In this document: piece after piece, positions 50,778 through 62,500 of the stretch | Position numbering within the stretch: position 1 is the stretch's first letter | How the letters are laid out: every line of letters starts with the position of its first letter | Assembly (NCBI RefSeq): GCF_900090105.1 | Contig: NZ_FMDM01000013.1 | Span: 152,601 to 216,600 of the forward strand | Origin: Micromonospora humi | Lineage (GTDB): Bacteria; Actinomycetota; Actinomycetes; Mycobacteriales; Micromonosporaceae | DNA length: 64,000 nucleotides | Direction: 5' to 3' | Notes under the pieces: generated by a model | Databases searched by the model: none | The model's input: the letters and a program-made list of their open reading frames with translations, nothing else | What the model was told of the DNA's origin: nothing | Made by a program: the position numbers and the translations under genes

Positions 50778-52247
50778 CTAGGGGGCGGGGGGGTGTTCGG
50801 CGCCTCGGGCGATGTTGCGGGCCATGCCGCCGAAGACGACGGCGTGGAACGGGGCGACCGAGGCCCAGTAGAGGTGGCCGGGCAGGCCGTGCGGGAGGAA
50901 GACGGCGCGCTGGACGTAACGGCTGTGACCGGCGCCGGCCGGCTCGGCGCGCATCTCCAGCCAGGCCCGGCCGGGCACCCGCATCTCGGCGCGCAGCCGC
51001 AGCAGCTCGCCCGGGACGATCTCCTCGACCCGCCAGAAGTCCAGCGCCTCACCGACCTGGAGCCGGTGCGGGTCACGCCGGCCGCGGCGCAGCCCCACGC
51101 CGCCGACCAGCCGGTCCAGCCAGCCGCGCACCGACCAGGCCAGCGGGAACGAATACCAGCCGTGCTCGCCGCCGACGCCCTCGATGACCCGCCACAGCGC
51201 GGCCGGCGGTGCGTCGACGGCCTGTTCCCGTACGTCGGTGTAGGCCGTGCCGCCGGACCAGTCCGGGTCCGACGGCAGGGGCTCGGCCGGCGCGTCCGGC
51301 CCGCTCGCGTTCGACCAGCGCGTCTCCACCTGCGCGTCGCGCACCTTGGTCAGCGCCAGCCCGACCGCCTGGTCGAAGCCGGTCAGTCCGTCCGGCGGGT
51401 CGGGCACGTACCGGGCGATGTCGTGCTCGTGCGCCACCGCCTCGTGGATCAGGCTCTCCACCAGCGGCCGGGCGATCGCGTTCGGCACCGGGGTGATCAG
51501 GCCGACCCAGTGCGAGGAGAGCCCCGGGGTGAGCGGGCGCACCGGCAGGATGATCCGCGGTCGCAGCCCGGCCACCCGGGCGTAGCGCTGCATCATCTGC
51601 GCGAACGTCAGCACGTCCGGGCCGGCGATGTCGAAGCCGCGGTTCACCTCCGGCGGCAGGTGCGCGCAACCGGCCAGGTAGCGCAGCACGTCACGGACCG
51701 CGATCGGCTGGATCCGGTTGCGCACCCAGCGCGGGGTGACCATCGCCGGCAACCGCTCGGTCAGGTAGCGCAGCATCTCGAACGAGGCCGACCCCGAGCC
51801 GATGATCACCGCAGCCCGCAGCACCGCGGTCGGCACGCCGCTGTCGAGCAGGATCCGGGCGACCTCCGCGCGGGAGCGCAGGTGCGCCGAGGGCAGGCCC
51901 TCCCGTTCCGCCGGCTCCGGCCCACCCAGGTAGACGATCCGGCGTACGCCGGCGGCGCGAGCCGCCTCGGCGAAGTTCGTCGCCGCCTCCCGGTCGGCCG
52001 CCTCGAAGCCCCGCTGGCCCAGCGAGTGGACCAGGTAGTAGGCGACGTCCACGCCCGCGAACGCGGCCGGCAGCGTCTCCGGGCGGCGCAGGTCGCCCTC
52101 GACGATCTCCGCCTTCGCGGCCCAGGGCACGTCGCGCAGCCGCCCGGCCTTGCGGGCCAGGCAGCGCACGTCGTGCCCCTCGGTCAGGAGCCGGGGCGCG
52201 AGGCGCCCGCCGATGTAGCCGGTGGCACCGGTGACGAGGCATCTCAC
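50778..52247 (-). CDS. NAD(P)-binding SDR fused to a DUF2867 domain
   Basis: 489 aa. The N-terminal extended-SDR/NmrA domain (about 1-300) opens with VTGATGYIGGRLAPRLL and shows IVEGDLRRPETL and GFDIAGPDVLTF. The C-terminal DUF2867 region (about 310-489) includes GTAYTDVREQAVDAPPAALWRVIEGVGGEHGWY and FWRVEEIVPGELLRLRAEMRVPGRAWLEM, resembling a SRPBCC-like lipid or ligand-binding fold. The same fusion is frequent in actinobacteria; its substrate is unknown. It is divergent from glyA with 35 bp between, so the -10 of glyA lies in this gap. Confidence 0.88.
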   Translation of the reverse strand: MRCLVTGATGYIGGRLAPRLLTEGHDVRCLARKAGRLRDVPWAAKAEIVEGDLRRPETLPAAFAGVDVAYYLVHSLGQRGFEAADREAATNFAEAARAAGVRRIVYLGGPEPAEREGLPSAHLRSRAEVARILLDSGVPTAVLRAAVIIGSGSASFEMLRYLTERLPAMVTPRWVRNRIQPIAVRDVLRYLAGCAHLPPEVNRGFDIAGPDVLTFAQMMQRYARVAGLRPRIILPVRPLTPGLSSHWVGLITPVPNAIARPLVESLIHEAVAHEHDIARYVPDPPDGLTGFDQAVGLALTKVRDAQVETRWSNASGPDAPAEPLPSDPDWSGGTAYTDVREQAVDAPPAALWRVIEGVGGEHGWYSFPLAWSVRGWLDRLVGGVGLRRGRRDPHRLQVGEALDFWRVEEIVPGELLRLRAEMRVPGRAWLEMRAEPAGAGHSRYVQRAVFLPHGLPGHLYWASVAPFHAVVFGGMARNIARGAEHPPAP

Positions 52248-52268
52248 GGCCTCCAGTGTGCGGCTCCG

Positions 52269-52274
52269 TAGACT
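52269..52274 (+). promoter_or_regulatory. -10 element TAGACT of leaderless glyA
   Basis: TAGACT ends 8 nt before GTG 52283; no ribosome binding site is present between. Confidence 0.55.
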
Positions 52275-52282
52275 CCTTCGCT

Positions 52283-53564
<1,282 letters not shown>

Positions 53565-53572
<8 letters not shown>

Positions 53573-53996
53573 GCCGGGGACGCGCGCGGCGGAGGCGGTC
53601 GCGGACCGGGGCTGGCGACTGCGCCACCTGCCGGTGCTGCTGGCCGCGGTGGCGGTCATGGCCGCGGTGGCGGCGGTGGCCGGCGGGGTGTGGCGGGGCG
53701 CGGACGGCGCGCTCGGCGCGGCGGCCGGGGTGGCCGTCACGGCGGCCAGCTACACGCTGACCACGGTGGTGCTGGCCTGGGCCGACGCCCGCGATCCGCA
53801 GCTCGTGCTGCCGTTCGGGCTGGGGCTCTACATCGCCAAGATGACCGCGCTCGGCGGGGTGATGGTGCTGGTCGCCTCGACCGGCTGGCCGGGGTTGATC
53901 CCGTTCTGCCTGGGCGTCGCGGCGGGCGTGGTGGTCTGGACCGGCGTGCACATCTGGTGGCTGGCGACCGTCCACGCCCGACGGGCGACGGGCTGA
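53565..53996 (+). CDS. AtpI-like membrane protein
   Basis: 143 aa with four hydrophobic segments (about 20-42, 50-72, 80-105, 112-132). The arrangement WADARDPQLVLPFGLGLYIAKM resembles ATP synthase protein I of actinobacteria, and it stands before the atp operon. It overlaps glyA by 8 nt, so it is translated with that gene. AtpI-type proteins help c-ring assembly. The fit to AtpI is by length, topology and position, not a firm domain match. Confidence 0.7.
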
Positions 53997-54104
53997 CGCG
54001 TCCCACCCCTCGGGCGACGCGCGGACGTGTCCGCGATCGGTCATTCTCTCAGTGGCGAAGCAGGAGTACGGTGCCTCCAGACGACTTCGCCCGCCCGTGT
54101 CCCA

Positions 54105-54160
54105 CACAACCAGGTTGTGCGGGGGGTGAGGCACAACCTCTTCTGCTCGACTGATATCGT
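54105..54160 (+). promoter_or_regulatory. Half-site array and -10 before the ATP synthase operon
   Basis: Three copies of CACAACC, two direct and one inverted: CACAACC-A-GGTTGTG (54105-54119) and CACAACC (54132-54138). AGGTTGTGC (54112-54120) and GCACAACCT (54131-54139) are perfect 9-bp complements with a 10-bp spacer. A -10-like TATCGT (54155-54160) lies 16 nt after the last half-site. This looks like an operator for an energy-responsive regulator; the spacing does not fit the known Rex site. Confidence 0.65.
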
Positions 54161-54170
54161 TCGCCCCGTC

Positions 54171-54407
54171 ATGGCCGGTGACCAGAAACCCCCCAACACT
54201 GGCGGCTCGGGCGACGTTCCGTCCGGTGCCGGTCAGGGTTGGACCGCGCTCTCATACCTCATCGGGGGCATGCTCGTCTGGGGTTTCATCGGCTGGTTGG
54301 TCGACCGTTGGCTCGATACCGGCGGCGTCGCCACCGGCATCGGGGTCGTGCTCGGCATGGCCGGGGGCATCATCCTGGTCGTCCGCCGGCTGGGCACGCC
54401 TACTTAG
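54171..54407 (+). CDS. AtpZ/AtpI-family protein
   Basis: 78 aa. Two hydrophobic segments (about 25-45 and 52-72) around VDRWLDTGG. WGFIGWLVDRWLDTGGVATGIGVVLGMAGGI matches the AtpZ/AtpI family, which assists ATP synthase assembly or ion supply. It is the first gene downstream of the atp promoter and is followed by atpB after 11 bp. ATG 54171 is used; the frame extends upstream but through the operator region. Confidence 0.88.
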   Translation: MAGDQKPPNTGGSGDVPSGAGQGWTALSYLIGGMLVWGFIGWLVDRWLDTGGVATGIGVVLGMAGGIILVVRRLGTPT

Positions 54408-54418
54408 GAAGGGACGCG

Positions 54419-55216
54419 GTGTTCGGACAGGCGAACGTCCTGGCTCAGGGCCAGGCGGAATTCCCACCGAGCGTGGGGGACTTCTACCTGCCCAGCATCC
54501 TGCCCTGGGGTGCGGAGAACTCGTACTGGTTCACCAAGATCACGGCGATGGTGTGGGTCGCCGTCGGCATCTTGATCATTTTCTTCCTGGTCAGCTACCG
54601 CAAACCGCAACTGGTTCCCACCAAGCGGCAGTGGTTCGCCGAGTCGATCTACGGCTTCGTGCGCAACAACATCGCGGTGGACATGATCGGGCACGCGGGG
54701 GTGCGGTTCGCTCCCTACTTCACCACGCTCTTCTGCTTCATCCTGCTGACGAACTTCTTCGCGATCCTGCCGTTCTTCCAGATCTCGCCGAACTCGCACA
54801 TCGCGTTCCCGGCCTTCCTCGCCGTGATCAGCTACGTGATGTTCAACTACGTCGGCATCCGGCACCACGGCTTCGTGAAGTACTTCAAGAACTCTCTGGT
54901 TCCGCCGGCGCCCTGGTACATCCTGCCGCTGCTGATCCCGATCGAGCTCTTCTCGACCTTCATCGTCCGGCCGTTCTCCCTGGCCGTCCGTCTCTTCGCG
55001 AACATGTTCGCCGGCCACATGCTCCTGCTGGTCTTCACGCTCGGCGGGTTCGCCATGCTCAGCGCCAACGTCTGGCTGGCGCCGGTCTCGGTGCTGTCCT
55101 GGGTGATGACGATCGCGCTGACCTTCCTCGAGTTCCTGGTGATCTGTCTGCAGGCGTACGTCTTCACGGTGCTGACCGCCAGCTACGTGCAGGGCGCCCT
55201 CGCCGACGAGCACTGA
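54419..55216 (+). CDS. atpB: ATP synthase F0 subunit a
   Basis: 265 aa membrane subunit forming the proton half channels. The essential arginine is in FSLAVRLFANMFAGH near residue 190, with the conserved helix IALTFLEFLVICLQAYVFTVLTASYVQGA at the end. GTG 54419 is chosen because AAGGGA stands just upstream; the frame is open into atpZ. It is followed by atpE. Confidence 0.95.
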   Translation: MFGQANVLAQGQAEFPPSVGDFYLPSILPWGAENSYWFTKITAMVWVAVGILIIFFLVSYRKPQLVPTKRQWFAESIYGFVRNNIAVDMIGHAGVRFAPYFTTLFCFILLTNFFAILPFFQISPNSHIAFPAFLAVISYVMFNYVGIRHHGFVKYFKNSLVPPAPWYILPLLIPIELFSTFIVRPFSLAVRLFANMFAGHMLLLVFTLGGFAMLSANVWLAPVSVLSWVMTIALTFLEFLVICLQAYVFTVLTASYVQGALADEH

Positions 55217-55284
55217 TCCGATCTTTCGCACCAACCGTTGTCGATCCGCGTGACCGTCACGCGGGATAACCAGGAGGAACCGCA

Positions 55285-55518
55285 ATGAGCATCCTTGCCG
55301 AGGTAACGGGCAGCACCGCTGCCATCGGTTACGGCCTGGCCGCCATCGGCCCGGGCATCGGCGTGGGCCTGGTCTTCTCGGCCTACATCCAGTCGACCGC
55401 CCGCCAGCCGGAGTCGTCCCGGATGACCCTCCCGTACGTCTGGATCGGCTTCGCCGTCATCGAGGCGCTGGCGCTGCTGGGCATCGCCTTCGGTTTCATC
55501 TGGGCCGGCACCGCCTGA
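55285..55518 (+). CDS. atpE: ATP synthase F0 subunit c
   Basis: 77 aa hairpin forming the rotor ring. Helix 1 carries GPGIGVG, the loop is ARQPE and the proton-carrying carboxylate is Glu60 in GFAVIEALALLG. ATG 55285 has an AGGAGG site. Its length is usual for actinobacteria. Confidence 0.97.
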   Translation: MSILAEVTGSTAAIGYGLAAIGPGIGVGLVFSAYIQSTARQPESSRMTLPYVWIGFAVIEALALLGIAFGFIWAGTA

Positions 55519-55546
55519 TCCAGCCCCTCTGACCGGGAGGTTTCCC

Positions 55547-56086
55547 ATGTTCTTCCTCGCCGCTGAGGGTGGTGAGACGACCCACAACCCGATCATCCCT
55601 GTCTGGCAGGAGATCGTGGTCGGGCTGGTCGCCTTCGGTGTCCTCTGCTTCGTGCTGATGAAGTTCGTCTTCCCGCGCATGGAGCAGACGTTCCAGGCCC
55701 GGGTGGACGCGATCGAGGGCGGCATCAAGCGCGCCGAGGCCGCGCAGGCCGAGGCCAACCAGCTGCTCGAGCAGTACCGTGCCCAGCTCGCCGAGGCGCG
55801 CACCGACGCCGCCCGGATCCGGGACGACGCCCGGGCCGACGCCGAGGGCATCCGCCAGGACATCCTCGCCAAGGCGCGCGAGGAGTCCGACCGGGTCATC
55901 GCCGCCGGCAAGGAGCAGCTCCAGGCCGAGCGGGCCACCATCGTGCGCGAGCTGCGCACCGAGATGGGCACCATCGCGGTGGACCTGGCCAGCAAGATCG
56001 TCGGTGAGTCGCTCGCCGACGAGGCGCGTCGCAAGGGCACCGTCGACCGGTTCCTGAACGGACTCGAGAGCACGGGGGCCCGCTGA
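55547..56086 (+). CDS. atpF: ATP synthase F0 subunit b
   Basis: 179 aa. One N-terminal helix (about 20-42) and a long charged coiled coil (about 45-170: EGGIKRAEAAQAEANQLLEQYRAQLAEARTDAARIRDDARADAEGI) form the peripheral stalk. It is separate from subunit delta, unlike the fused form of mycobacteria. Its stop overlaps the atpH start by one base. Confidence 0.95.
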   Translation: MFFLAAEGGETTHNPIIPVWQEIVVGLVAFGVLCFVLMKFVFPRMEQTFQARVDAIEGGIKRAEAAQAEANQLLEQYRAQLAEARTDAARIRDDARADAEGIRQDILAKAREESDRVIAAGKEQLQAERATIVRELRTEMGTIAVDLASKIVGESLADEARRKGTVDRFLNGLESTGAR

Positions 56087-56907
56087 TGCAGGCCGCCAGC
56101 CGGGAGTCGTACGCCGCCGGGGTCGAGCGCCTCGACGCGTACGTCCGCGGCGCGGAGCCGTCGGCGGTGGCCTCCACCGCCGACGACGTCCTCTCCGTCG
56201 CCGCCCTGCTGCGGCGCGAGCCGCGGCTGCGCCGGGCGCTCTCCGACCCGGCCCGCTCGGGCGAGGACCGCGGGGCGCTGCTCACCGGGATCCTCACCGG
56301 CAAGGTCGGCGCGGACGCGCTCGACCTGCTCACCGCGCTGGTCTCGGGCCGCTGGTCGGCGCCGTCGGAACTGCTCGACGGCGTCGAGCGGCTGGGTGTG
56401 GAGGCGCTCCTGGCGAGCGCCGACTCGGCCGGCGAGCTGGGCGAGGTCGAGGACGAGCTGTTCCGCTTCGGGCAGGTCGTCTCCGGCTCCACCGAGCTGT
56501 CCAACGCGCTCTCCGACCCGATGGCCCCGGCCGAGCGGCGGGCCGGCCTCACCGGTCAGCTGCTCGACGGCAAGGCCCGGCCGGTCACCGTCCGACTCGT
56601 CGAGGCCGCGCTCGCCGGCTTCGGGGGACGCTCCTTCGTCGGAGCGCTCACCCGGCTGGTCGAGCTGGCGGCCGACCGGCGGGACCGTCAGGTCGCGTAC
56701 GTGACCGTGGCGGCTCCGCTGAGCGACGAGGAGGAGCGACGCCTCGGTGCCCGCCTCACCGAGATGTACGGTCGGGAGGTGTCCGTCAAGCAGACGGTCG
56801 ACCCCGACGTGCTCGGCGGAGTGCGCGTACGGGTCGGCTCCGACCTGTACGACGGCACCGTCCTGCGCCGCCTCAACGAGACCCGCAACGCGCTCGCGAA
56901 GCGCTGA
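56086..56907 (+). CDS. atpH: ATP synthase F1 subunit delta
   Basis: 273 aa, longer than the E. coli subunit (about 177 aa) as in other actinobacteria. The N-terminal helical part and the C-terminal OSCP segment (QVAYVTVAAPLSDEEERRLGARLTEMYGREVSVKQTVDPDVLGGVRVRVGSDLYDGTVLRRL) are recognisable. It links the stator stalk to F1. An 85-bp gap precedes atpA. Confidence 0.94.
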   Translation: MQAASRESYAAGVERLDAYVRGAEPSAVASTADDVLSVAALLRREPRLRRALSDPARSGEDRGALLTGILTGKVGADALDLLTALVSGRWSAPSELLDGVERLGVEALLASADSAGELGEVEDELFRFGQVVSGSTELSNALSDPMAPAERRAGLTGQLLDGKARPVTVRLVEAALAGFGGRSFVGALTRLVELAADRRDRQVAYVTVAAPLSDEEERRLGARLTEMYGREVSVKQTVDPDVLGGVRVRVGSDLYDGTVLRRLNETRNALAKR

Positions 56908-56992
56908 CCAGCGTCTTAGCAGCCCTGATTCGACGCCATCGGACCGGTCGGTACTAGGTATCCCGGGCCCCTGAACTTTAAGGAAGCAGAGG

Positions 56993-58645
56993 ATGGCCGA
57001 GCTGACCATCTCGACGGAGGAGATCCGCGGCGCCCTGGAGCGCTACGTCTCCTCCTACACGGCCGACGTCTCCCGTGAGGAGGTCGGCACCGTCGCCGAC
57101 GCCGGCGACGGCATCGCCCACGTCGAGGGTCTCCCCTCGACCATGACCAACGAGCTCCTGGAGTTCGAGGACGGCACGCTCGGCGTGGCCCTGAACCTCG
57201 ACGTCCGGGAGATCGGTGTCGTCGTCCTCGGTGACTTCGGCGGGATCGAAGAGGGTCAGCGCGTCAAGCGCACCGGCCGGGTGCTCTCCGTGCCGGTCGG
57301 TGACGCGTTCCTCGGCCGCGTGGTCAACGCGCTCGGCGAGCCGATCGACGCCATCGGCGACATCGCCAACGAGGGCTTCCGCGAGCTGGAACTCCAGGCC
57401 CCGAACGTGATGGCCCGGCAGTCCGTCTTCGAGCCGCTGCAGACCGGCATCAAGGCCATCGACGCGATGACGCCGGTCGGCCGCGGTCAGCGTCAGCTGA
57501 TCATCGGCGACCGGAAGACCGGCAAGACCACCGTCGCGCTGGACGCCATCCTCAACCAGCGGGACAACTGGCGCTCCGGCGACCCGACGAAGCAGGTCCG
57601 CTGCATCTACGTCGCGATCGGCCAGAAGGCCTCCACCATCGCCTCCATCAAGGGGACGCTGGAGGAGGCCGGCGCGATGGAATACACCACCATCGTCGCC
57701 TCCCCGGCCTCCGACCCGGCCGGCTTCAAGTACCTCGCGCCCTACACCGGCTCGTCCATCGGGCAGCACTGGATGTACGGCGGCAAGCACGTCCTGATCG
57801 TCTTCGACGACCTGAGCAAGCAGGCCGAGGCCTACCGGGCCGTGTCGCTGCTGCTGCGCCGCCCGCCGGGCCGTGAGGCCTACCCGGGTGACGTCTTCTA
57901 CCTGCACTCGCGCCTGCTGGAGCGCTGCGCCAAGCTCTCCGACGAGCTGGGCGGCGGCTCGATGACCGGCCTGCCGATCATCGAGACCAAGGCGAACGAC
58001 ATCTCGGCGTTCATCCCGACCAACGTCATCTCGATCACCGACGGTCAGATCTTCCTCGAGACCGACCTGTTCAACCAGGGCGTCCGGCCGGCCATCAACG
58101 TCGGCACCTCGGTCTCCCGGGTCGGCGGCGCCGCGCAGGTGAAGCCGATGAAGAAGGTCGCCGGCTCGCTGCGGCTCAACCTGGCCCAGTTCCGTGAGCT
58201 GGAGGCGTTCGCCGCCTTCGCCTCCGACCTGGACCGGGCCTCGCAGAACCAGCTCAACCGCGGTTCCCGCCTGGTCGAGCTGCTCAAGCAGCCGAACTAC
58301 TCGCCGTACCCGGTGAACGAGCAGGTCGTCTCCGTCTGGGCCGGCACCGAGGGCAAGCTCGACGACGTCCCGGTCGGCGAGGTCCGCCGCTTCGAGTCGG
58401 AGTTCCTGCAGTACCTCCGGCACAAGCACGAGGGCGTGCTGGCCGCGATCGCGGACAACAAGTGGGGTGACGACATCATCTCCTCGCTGGACTCGGCCAT
58501 CACCGAGTTCAAGCAGGTCTTCCTGGGCAAGGAGGACGAGGTCCGGATCAACGAGGCCCCGGCCGAGGCCCTGGAGGGCGAGCAGACCCGCGAGACGGTG
58601 ACCCGCTTCCGCGACGGCAGCACCGACCGCCCGGCCGAGAGCTGA
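56993..58645 (+). CDS. atpA: ATP synthase F1 subunit alpha
   Basis: 550 aa. The non-catalytic nucleotide site has the P-loop GDRKTGKTTVALDAI, and the VHDDLSKQAE-type block appears here as FDDLSKQAEAYR. The C-terminal helical domain ends with an acidic tail (EQTRETVTRFRDGSTDRPAES), longer than in E. coli. The beta-barrel start EEVGTVADAGDGIAHVEGLP is standard. It is followed by atpG after 4 bp. Confidence 0.97.
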   Translation: MAELTISTEEIRGALERYVSSYTADVSREEVGTVADAGDGIAHVEGLPSTMTNELLEFEDGTLGVALNLDVREIGVVVLGDFGGIEEGQRVKRTGRVLSVPVGDAFLGRVVNALGEPIDAIGDIANEGFRELELQAPNVMARQSVFEPLQTGIKAIDAMTPVGRGQRQLIIGDRKTGKTTVALDAILNQRDNWRSGDPTKQVRCIYVAIGQKASTIASIKGTLEEAGAMEYTTIVASPASDPAGFKYLAPYTGSSIGQHWMYGGKHVLIVFDDLSKQAEAYRAVSLLLRRPPGREAYPGDVFYLHSRLLERCAKLSDELGGGSMTGLPIIETKANDISAFIPTNVISITDGQIFLETDLFNQGVRPAINVGTSVSRVGGAAQVKPMKKVAGSLRLNLAQFRELEAFAAFASDLDRASQNQLNRGSRLVELLKQPNYSPYPVNEQVVSVWAGTEGKLDDVPVGEVRRFESEFLQYLRHKHEGVLAAIADNKWGDDIISSLDSAITEFKQVFLGKEDEVRINEAPAEALEGEQTRETVTRFRDGSTDRPAES

Positions 58646-58649
58646 TCCG

Positions 58650-59587
58650 ATGGCCGCCCAGGTACGCGTTCTCCGACAGCGGATCCGTTCCGCCAAGGGG
58701 ATGAAGAAGATCACCAAGGCGATGGAGCTCGTCGCGACGAGCCGCATCGCCAAGGCCCAGGCCAAGGTGGCGGCCTCGCTGCCGTACGCCGAGGCGATCA
58801 CCGGCGTGCTGACGGCGCTGGCCTCGAACGCGCGGATCGACCACCCGCTGCTCACCTCGCGTGAGCGGGTGCGGCGGGCGGGCGTCCTGCTGGTCACGGC
58901 CGACCGCGGTCTGGCCGGCGGGTACAGCTCGAACGCGATCCGCACCGCCGAGTCGCTGATCGCCCGGCTGCGCGCCGACGGCAAGGAGCCGGTGCTCTAC
59001 GTCATCGGCCGCAAGGGCGTGGCGTACTACCGGTTCCGCAACCGGGAGATCGCCGGCAGCTGGACGGGCTTCTCCGAGCAGCCGTCGTTCGACGACGCCC
59101 GCGAGGTGGGTGAGACGCTGATCAAGGCGTTCACCGCCGGCGCGGACGACACGGACGGCCATGCCGGCGAGGACGGGATCCTCGGCGTGGACGAGCTGCA
59201 CATCGTCTACACCGAGTTCAAGTCCCTGATGACCCAGAACCCGGTCACCCGGATCATCGGGCCGATGGAGGTCGAGGACCGCCCGCGGTCCGAGGCCCCG
59301 GGCGGTCTGCTGCCGGCGTACGAGTTCGAGCCGGAGCCGGAGTCGCTGCTCGACGCGCTGCTGCCGAAGTACATCAACACGCGGATCTACGCGGCGTTGC
59401 TGGAGTCGGCGGCGAGTGAGTCGGCCGCCCGTCGGCGGGCGATGAAGAGCGCCACCGACAACGCCGAAGAGATGATCGAGAAGTACACGCGTGAGATGAA
59501 CTCGGCCCGTCAGGCCGGGATCACCCAGGAGATCAGTGAGATCGTCGGCGGCGCGAACGCGCTGGCCGCGTCGGGAAGTGAAGTGTG

Positions 59588-59588
<1 letters not shown>
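58650..59588 (+). CDS. atpG: ATP synthase F1 subunit gamma
   Basis: 312 aa central rotor shaft. The N-terminal coiled helix (RVLRQRIRSAKGMKKITKAMELVATSRI) and C-terminal helix (ESAARRRAMKSATDNAEEMIEKYTREMNSARQAGITQEISEIVGGANAL) are conserved. A short acidic loop (AGADDTDGHAGEDGILGVDE) is an actinobacterial insertion. Its stop overlaps the atpD start. Confidence 0.95.
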
Positions 59589-61033
<1,445 letters not shown>

Positions 61034-61053
61034 GAGCCCGCTCACACCACGAG

Positions 61054-61082
61054 GGCCGCCCCGACATCTGGTCGGGGCGGCC
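61054..61082 (+). terminator. Terminator after atpD
   Basis: GGCCGCCCCGAC (61054-61065) and GTCGGGGCGGCC (61071-61082) form a perfect 12-bp stem with a 5-nt loop followed by TTCG. It should end most atp transcripts before atpC. Confidence 0.85.
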
Positions 61083-61254
61083 TTCGCCTGTTCCGGGCTG
61101 CTCACGCACCGGATGCCCGGTTCGCCGGCGGGCGGTTCGGCGGGGGGCGCGGTACCGTTCGTGACACGAATTCGCATCACGGCCGTTGATCTCTGCAACG
61201 GAACGGACCCCCGGGCCCGTCTCTTGTTCGTGGGCGTGACGATTGGAGATGCTC

Positions 61255-62391
61255 GTGGGTAAGGGCGGCGCGGGTCGCGGCAAGCGGTCCATGTGGCGTG
61301 GCGTGCCCCGGTGGGCCCGGGTCTGCACCGTCCTCGGCATCGTCATGGTGGTGCTCAGCGGCTCGGTGCTGGTCGGCTACCACACGCTCGTCGCGCGCTA
61401 CGAGGGCGCGGTCGGCAAGGGCGACCTCTTCGGCGACCAGGCGGCCGGCGCCACCGAGAAGAAGAGCGACATCAAGGGCCCGCTCAACATCCTGCTGGTC
61501 GGCATCGACCCCCGCAACCCGAGGACCCGGCCGCTCTCCGACTCGATCATGATCCTGCACGTGCCGGCCGGCATGGACCGCGGCTACCTCTTCTCGCTCC
61601 CCCGCGACCTGCGGGTGGACATCCCGGCCTTCCCGAAGGCCGACTACCGCGGCGGCACCGACCGGATCAACGCCGCCATGTCGCACGGCAGCAACGTGCC
61701 GGGCAAGGACCCGAGCGCCGCCCAGGGCTTCGAGTTGCTCGCCAAGACCGTGCAGGGCGTCACCGGCATCAAGCGGTTCGACGCCGGCGCGATCATCAAC
61801 TTCAGCGGGTTCAAGAAGATCGTCGACGCCATGGGCGGCGTCGACATGTACATCGAGCGCGACGTGAAGTCCGAACACCTCAAGCCGGACGGCACGGCTC
61901 GTCAGCTCCGGCCCGGCGGCGGCGGCTACCTCGGCCCGCAGGCCCGCTACGAGAAGGGCGACGCCCACCTCAACGGGTGGCAGGCGCTGGACTACGTCCG
62001 GCAGCGCTACCCGAAGAACGGCGTGCCGGACGCGGACTACGGCCGCCAGCGGCACCAGCAGCAGTTCGTCAAGGCGATGGTGAGCCAGGCGTTCAGCGCG
62101 GACGTGGTGGCCAACCCGGTGAAGCTGGACCGGGTGCTGCGCGCGGCCGGGCAGTCGCTGATCTTCAACGGCCGGGGCAACACCGTCGTCGACTTCGGCC
62201 TCGCCCTGAAGGACATCCGTCCCGACGCGATCGAGACGATCAAGCTGCCCGGCGGGCCGATCGGCCAGGGCAGCGCCTACCGGGGCGAGGAGCTGCTCGC
62301 CCCGTCCGACGACTTCTTCGCCGCGCTGCGCACCGACCAGTTGGACGGTTTCCTGCTGGAGCACCCCGACTTCAAGCAGAAGACCAAGTAG
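61255..62391 (+). CDS. LCP-family (LytR-CpsA-Psr) cell-wall glycopolymer ligase
   Basis: 378 aa type II membrane protein. The N-terminal cytoplasmic basic segment, one helix (about 23-43), then an LCP domain with NILLVGIDPRNPRTRPLSDSIMILHVPAG, YLFSLPRDLRVDIP (the conserved arginine pair), GGTDRINAAMSHG and GWQALDYVRQRY. The family joins wall teichoic acid, capsule or arabinogalactan to peptidoglycan. GTG 61255 is chosen because GGAG (61245-61248) sits 6 nt upstream. A -10-like TACCGT is near 61153. Its position between atpD and atpC is unusual, and it seems to be a separate transcription unit inside the ATP synthase cluster. Confidence 0.92.
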   Translation: MGKGGAGRGKRSMWRGVPRWARVCTVLGIVMVVLSGSVLVGYHTLVARYEGAVGKGDLFGDQAAGATEKKSDIKGPLNILLVGIDPRNPRTRPLSDSIMILHVPAGMDRGYLFSLPRDLRVDIPAFPKADYRGGTDRINAAMSHGSNVPGKDPSAAQGFELLAKTVQGVTGIKRFDAGAIINFSGFKKIVDAMGGVDMYIERDVKSEHLKPDGTARQLRPGGGGYLGPQARYEKGDAHLNGWQALDYVRQRYPKNGVPDADYGRQRHQQQFVKAMVSQAFSADVVANPVKLDRVLRAAGQSLIFNGRGNTVVDFGLALKDIRPDAIETIKLPGGPIGQGSAYRGEELLAPSDDFFAALRTDQLDGFLLEHPDFKQKTK

Positions 62392-62437
62392 CCTGAGCGA
62401 GGTGCGGGACGTCGTGGTCCGGCTCTCACCACCCGCC

Positions 62438-62467
62438 TTGGGTGGTCGACGAGCGCGCGACTAGACT
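62438..62467 (+). promoter_or_regulatory. Promoter of atpC
   Basis: -35 TTGGGT (62438-62443) and -10 TAGACT (62462-62467) with an 18-bp spacer. A small hairpin ACCACCC/GGGTGGT (62428-62446) overlaps the -35 and may end the LCP transcript. atpC therefore has its own promoter. Confidence 0.6.
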
Positions 62468-62500
62468 TTCGGCAATCCGCCGCCGCAGCAAGGAGACAGC

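Noticed and set aside
54112..54139. Rex (redox regulator) operator before the atp operon
   Set aside because: Rex sites need TTGTG and CACAA 8 bp apart; here they are 12 bp apart, so another protein or cooperative half-site binding is more likely.
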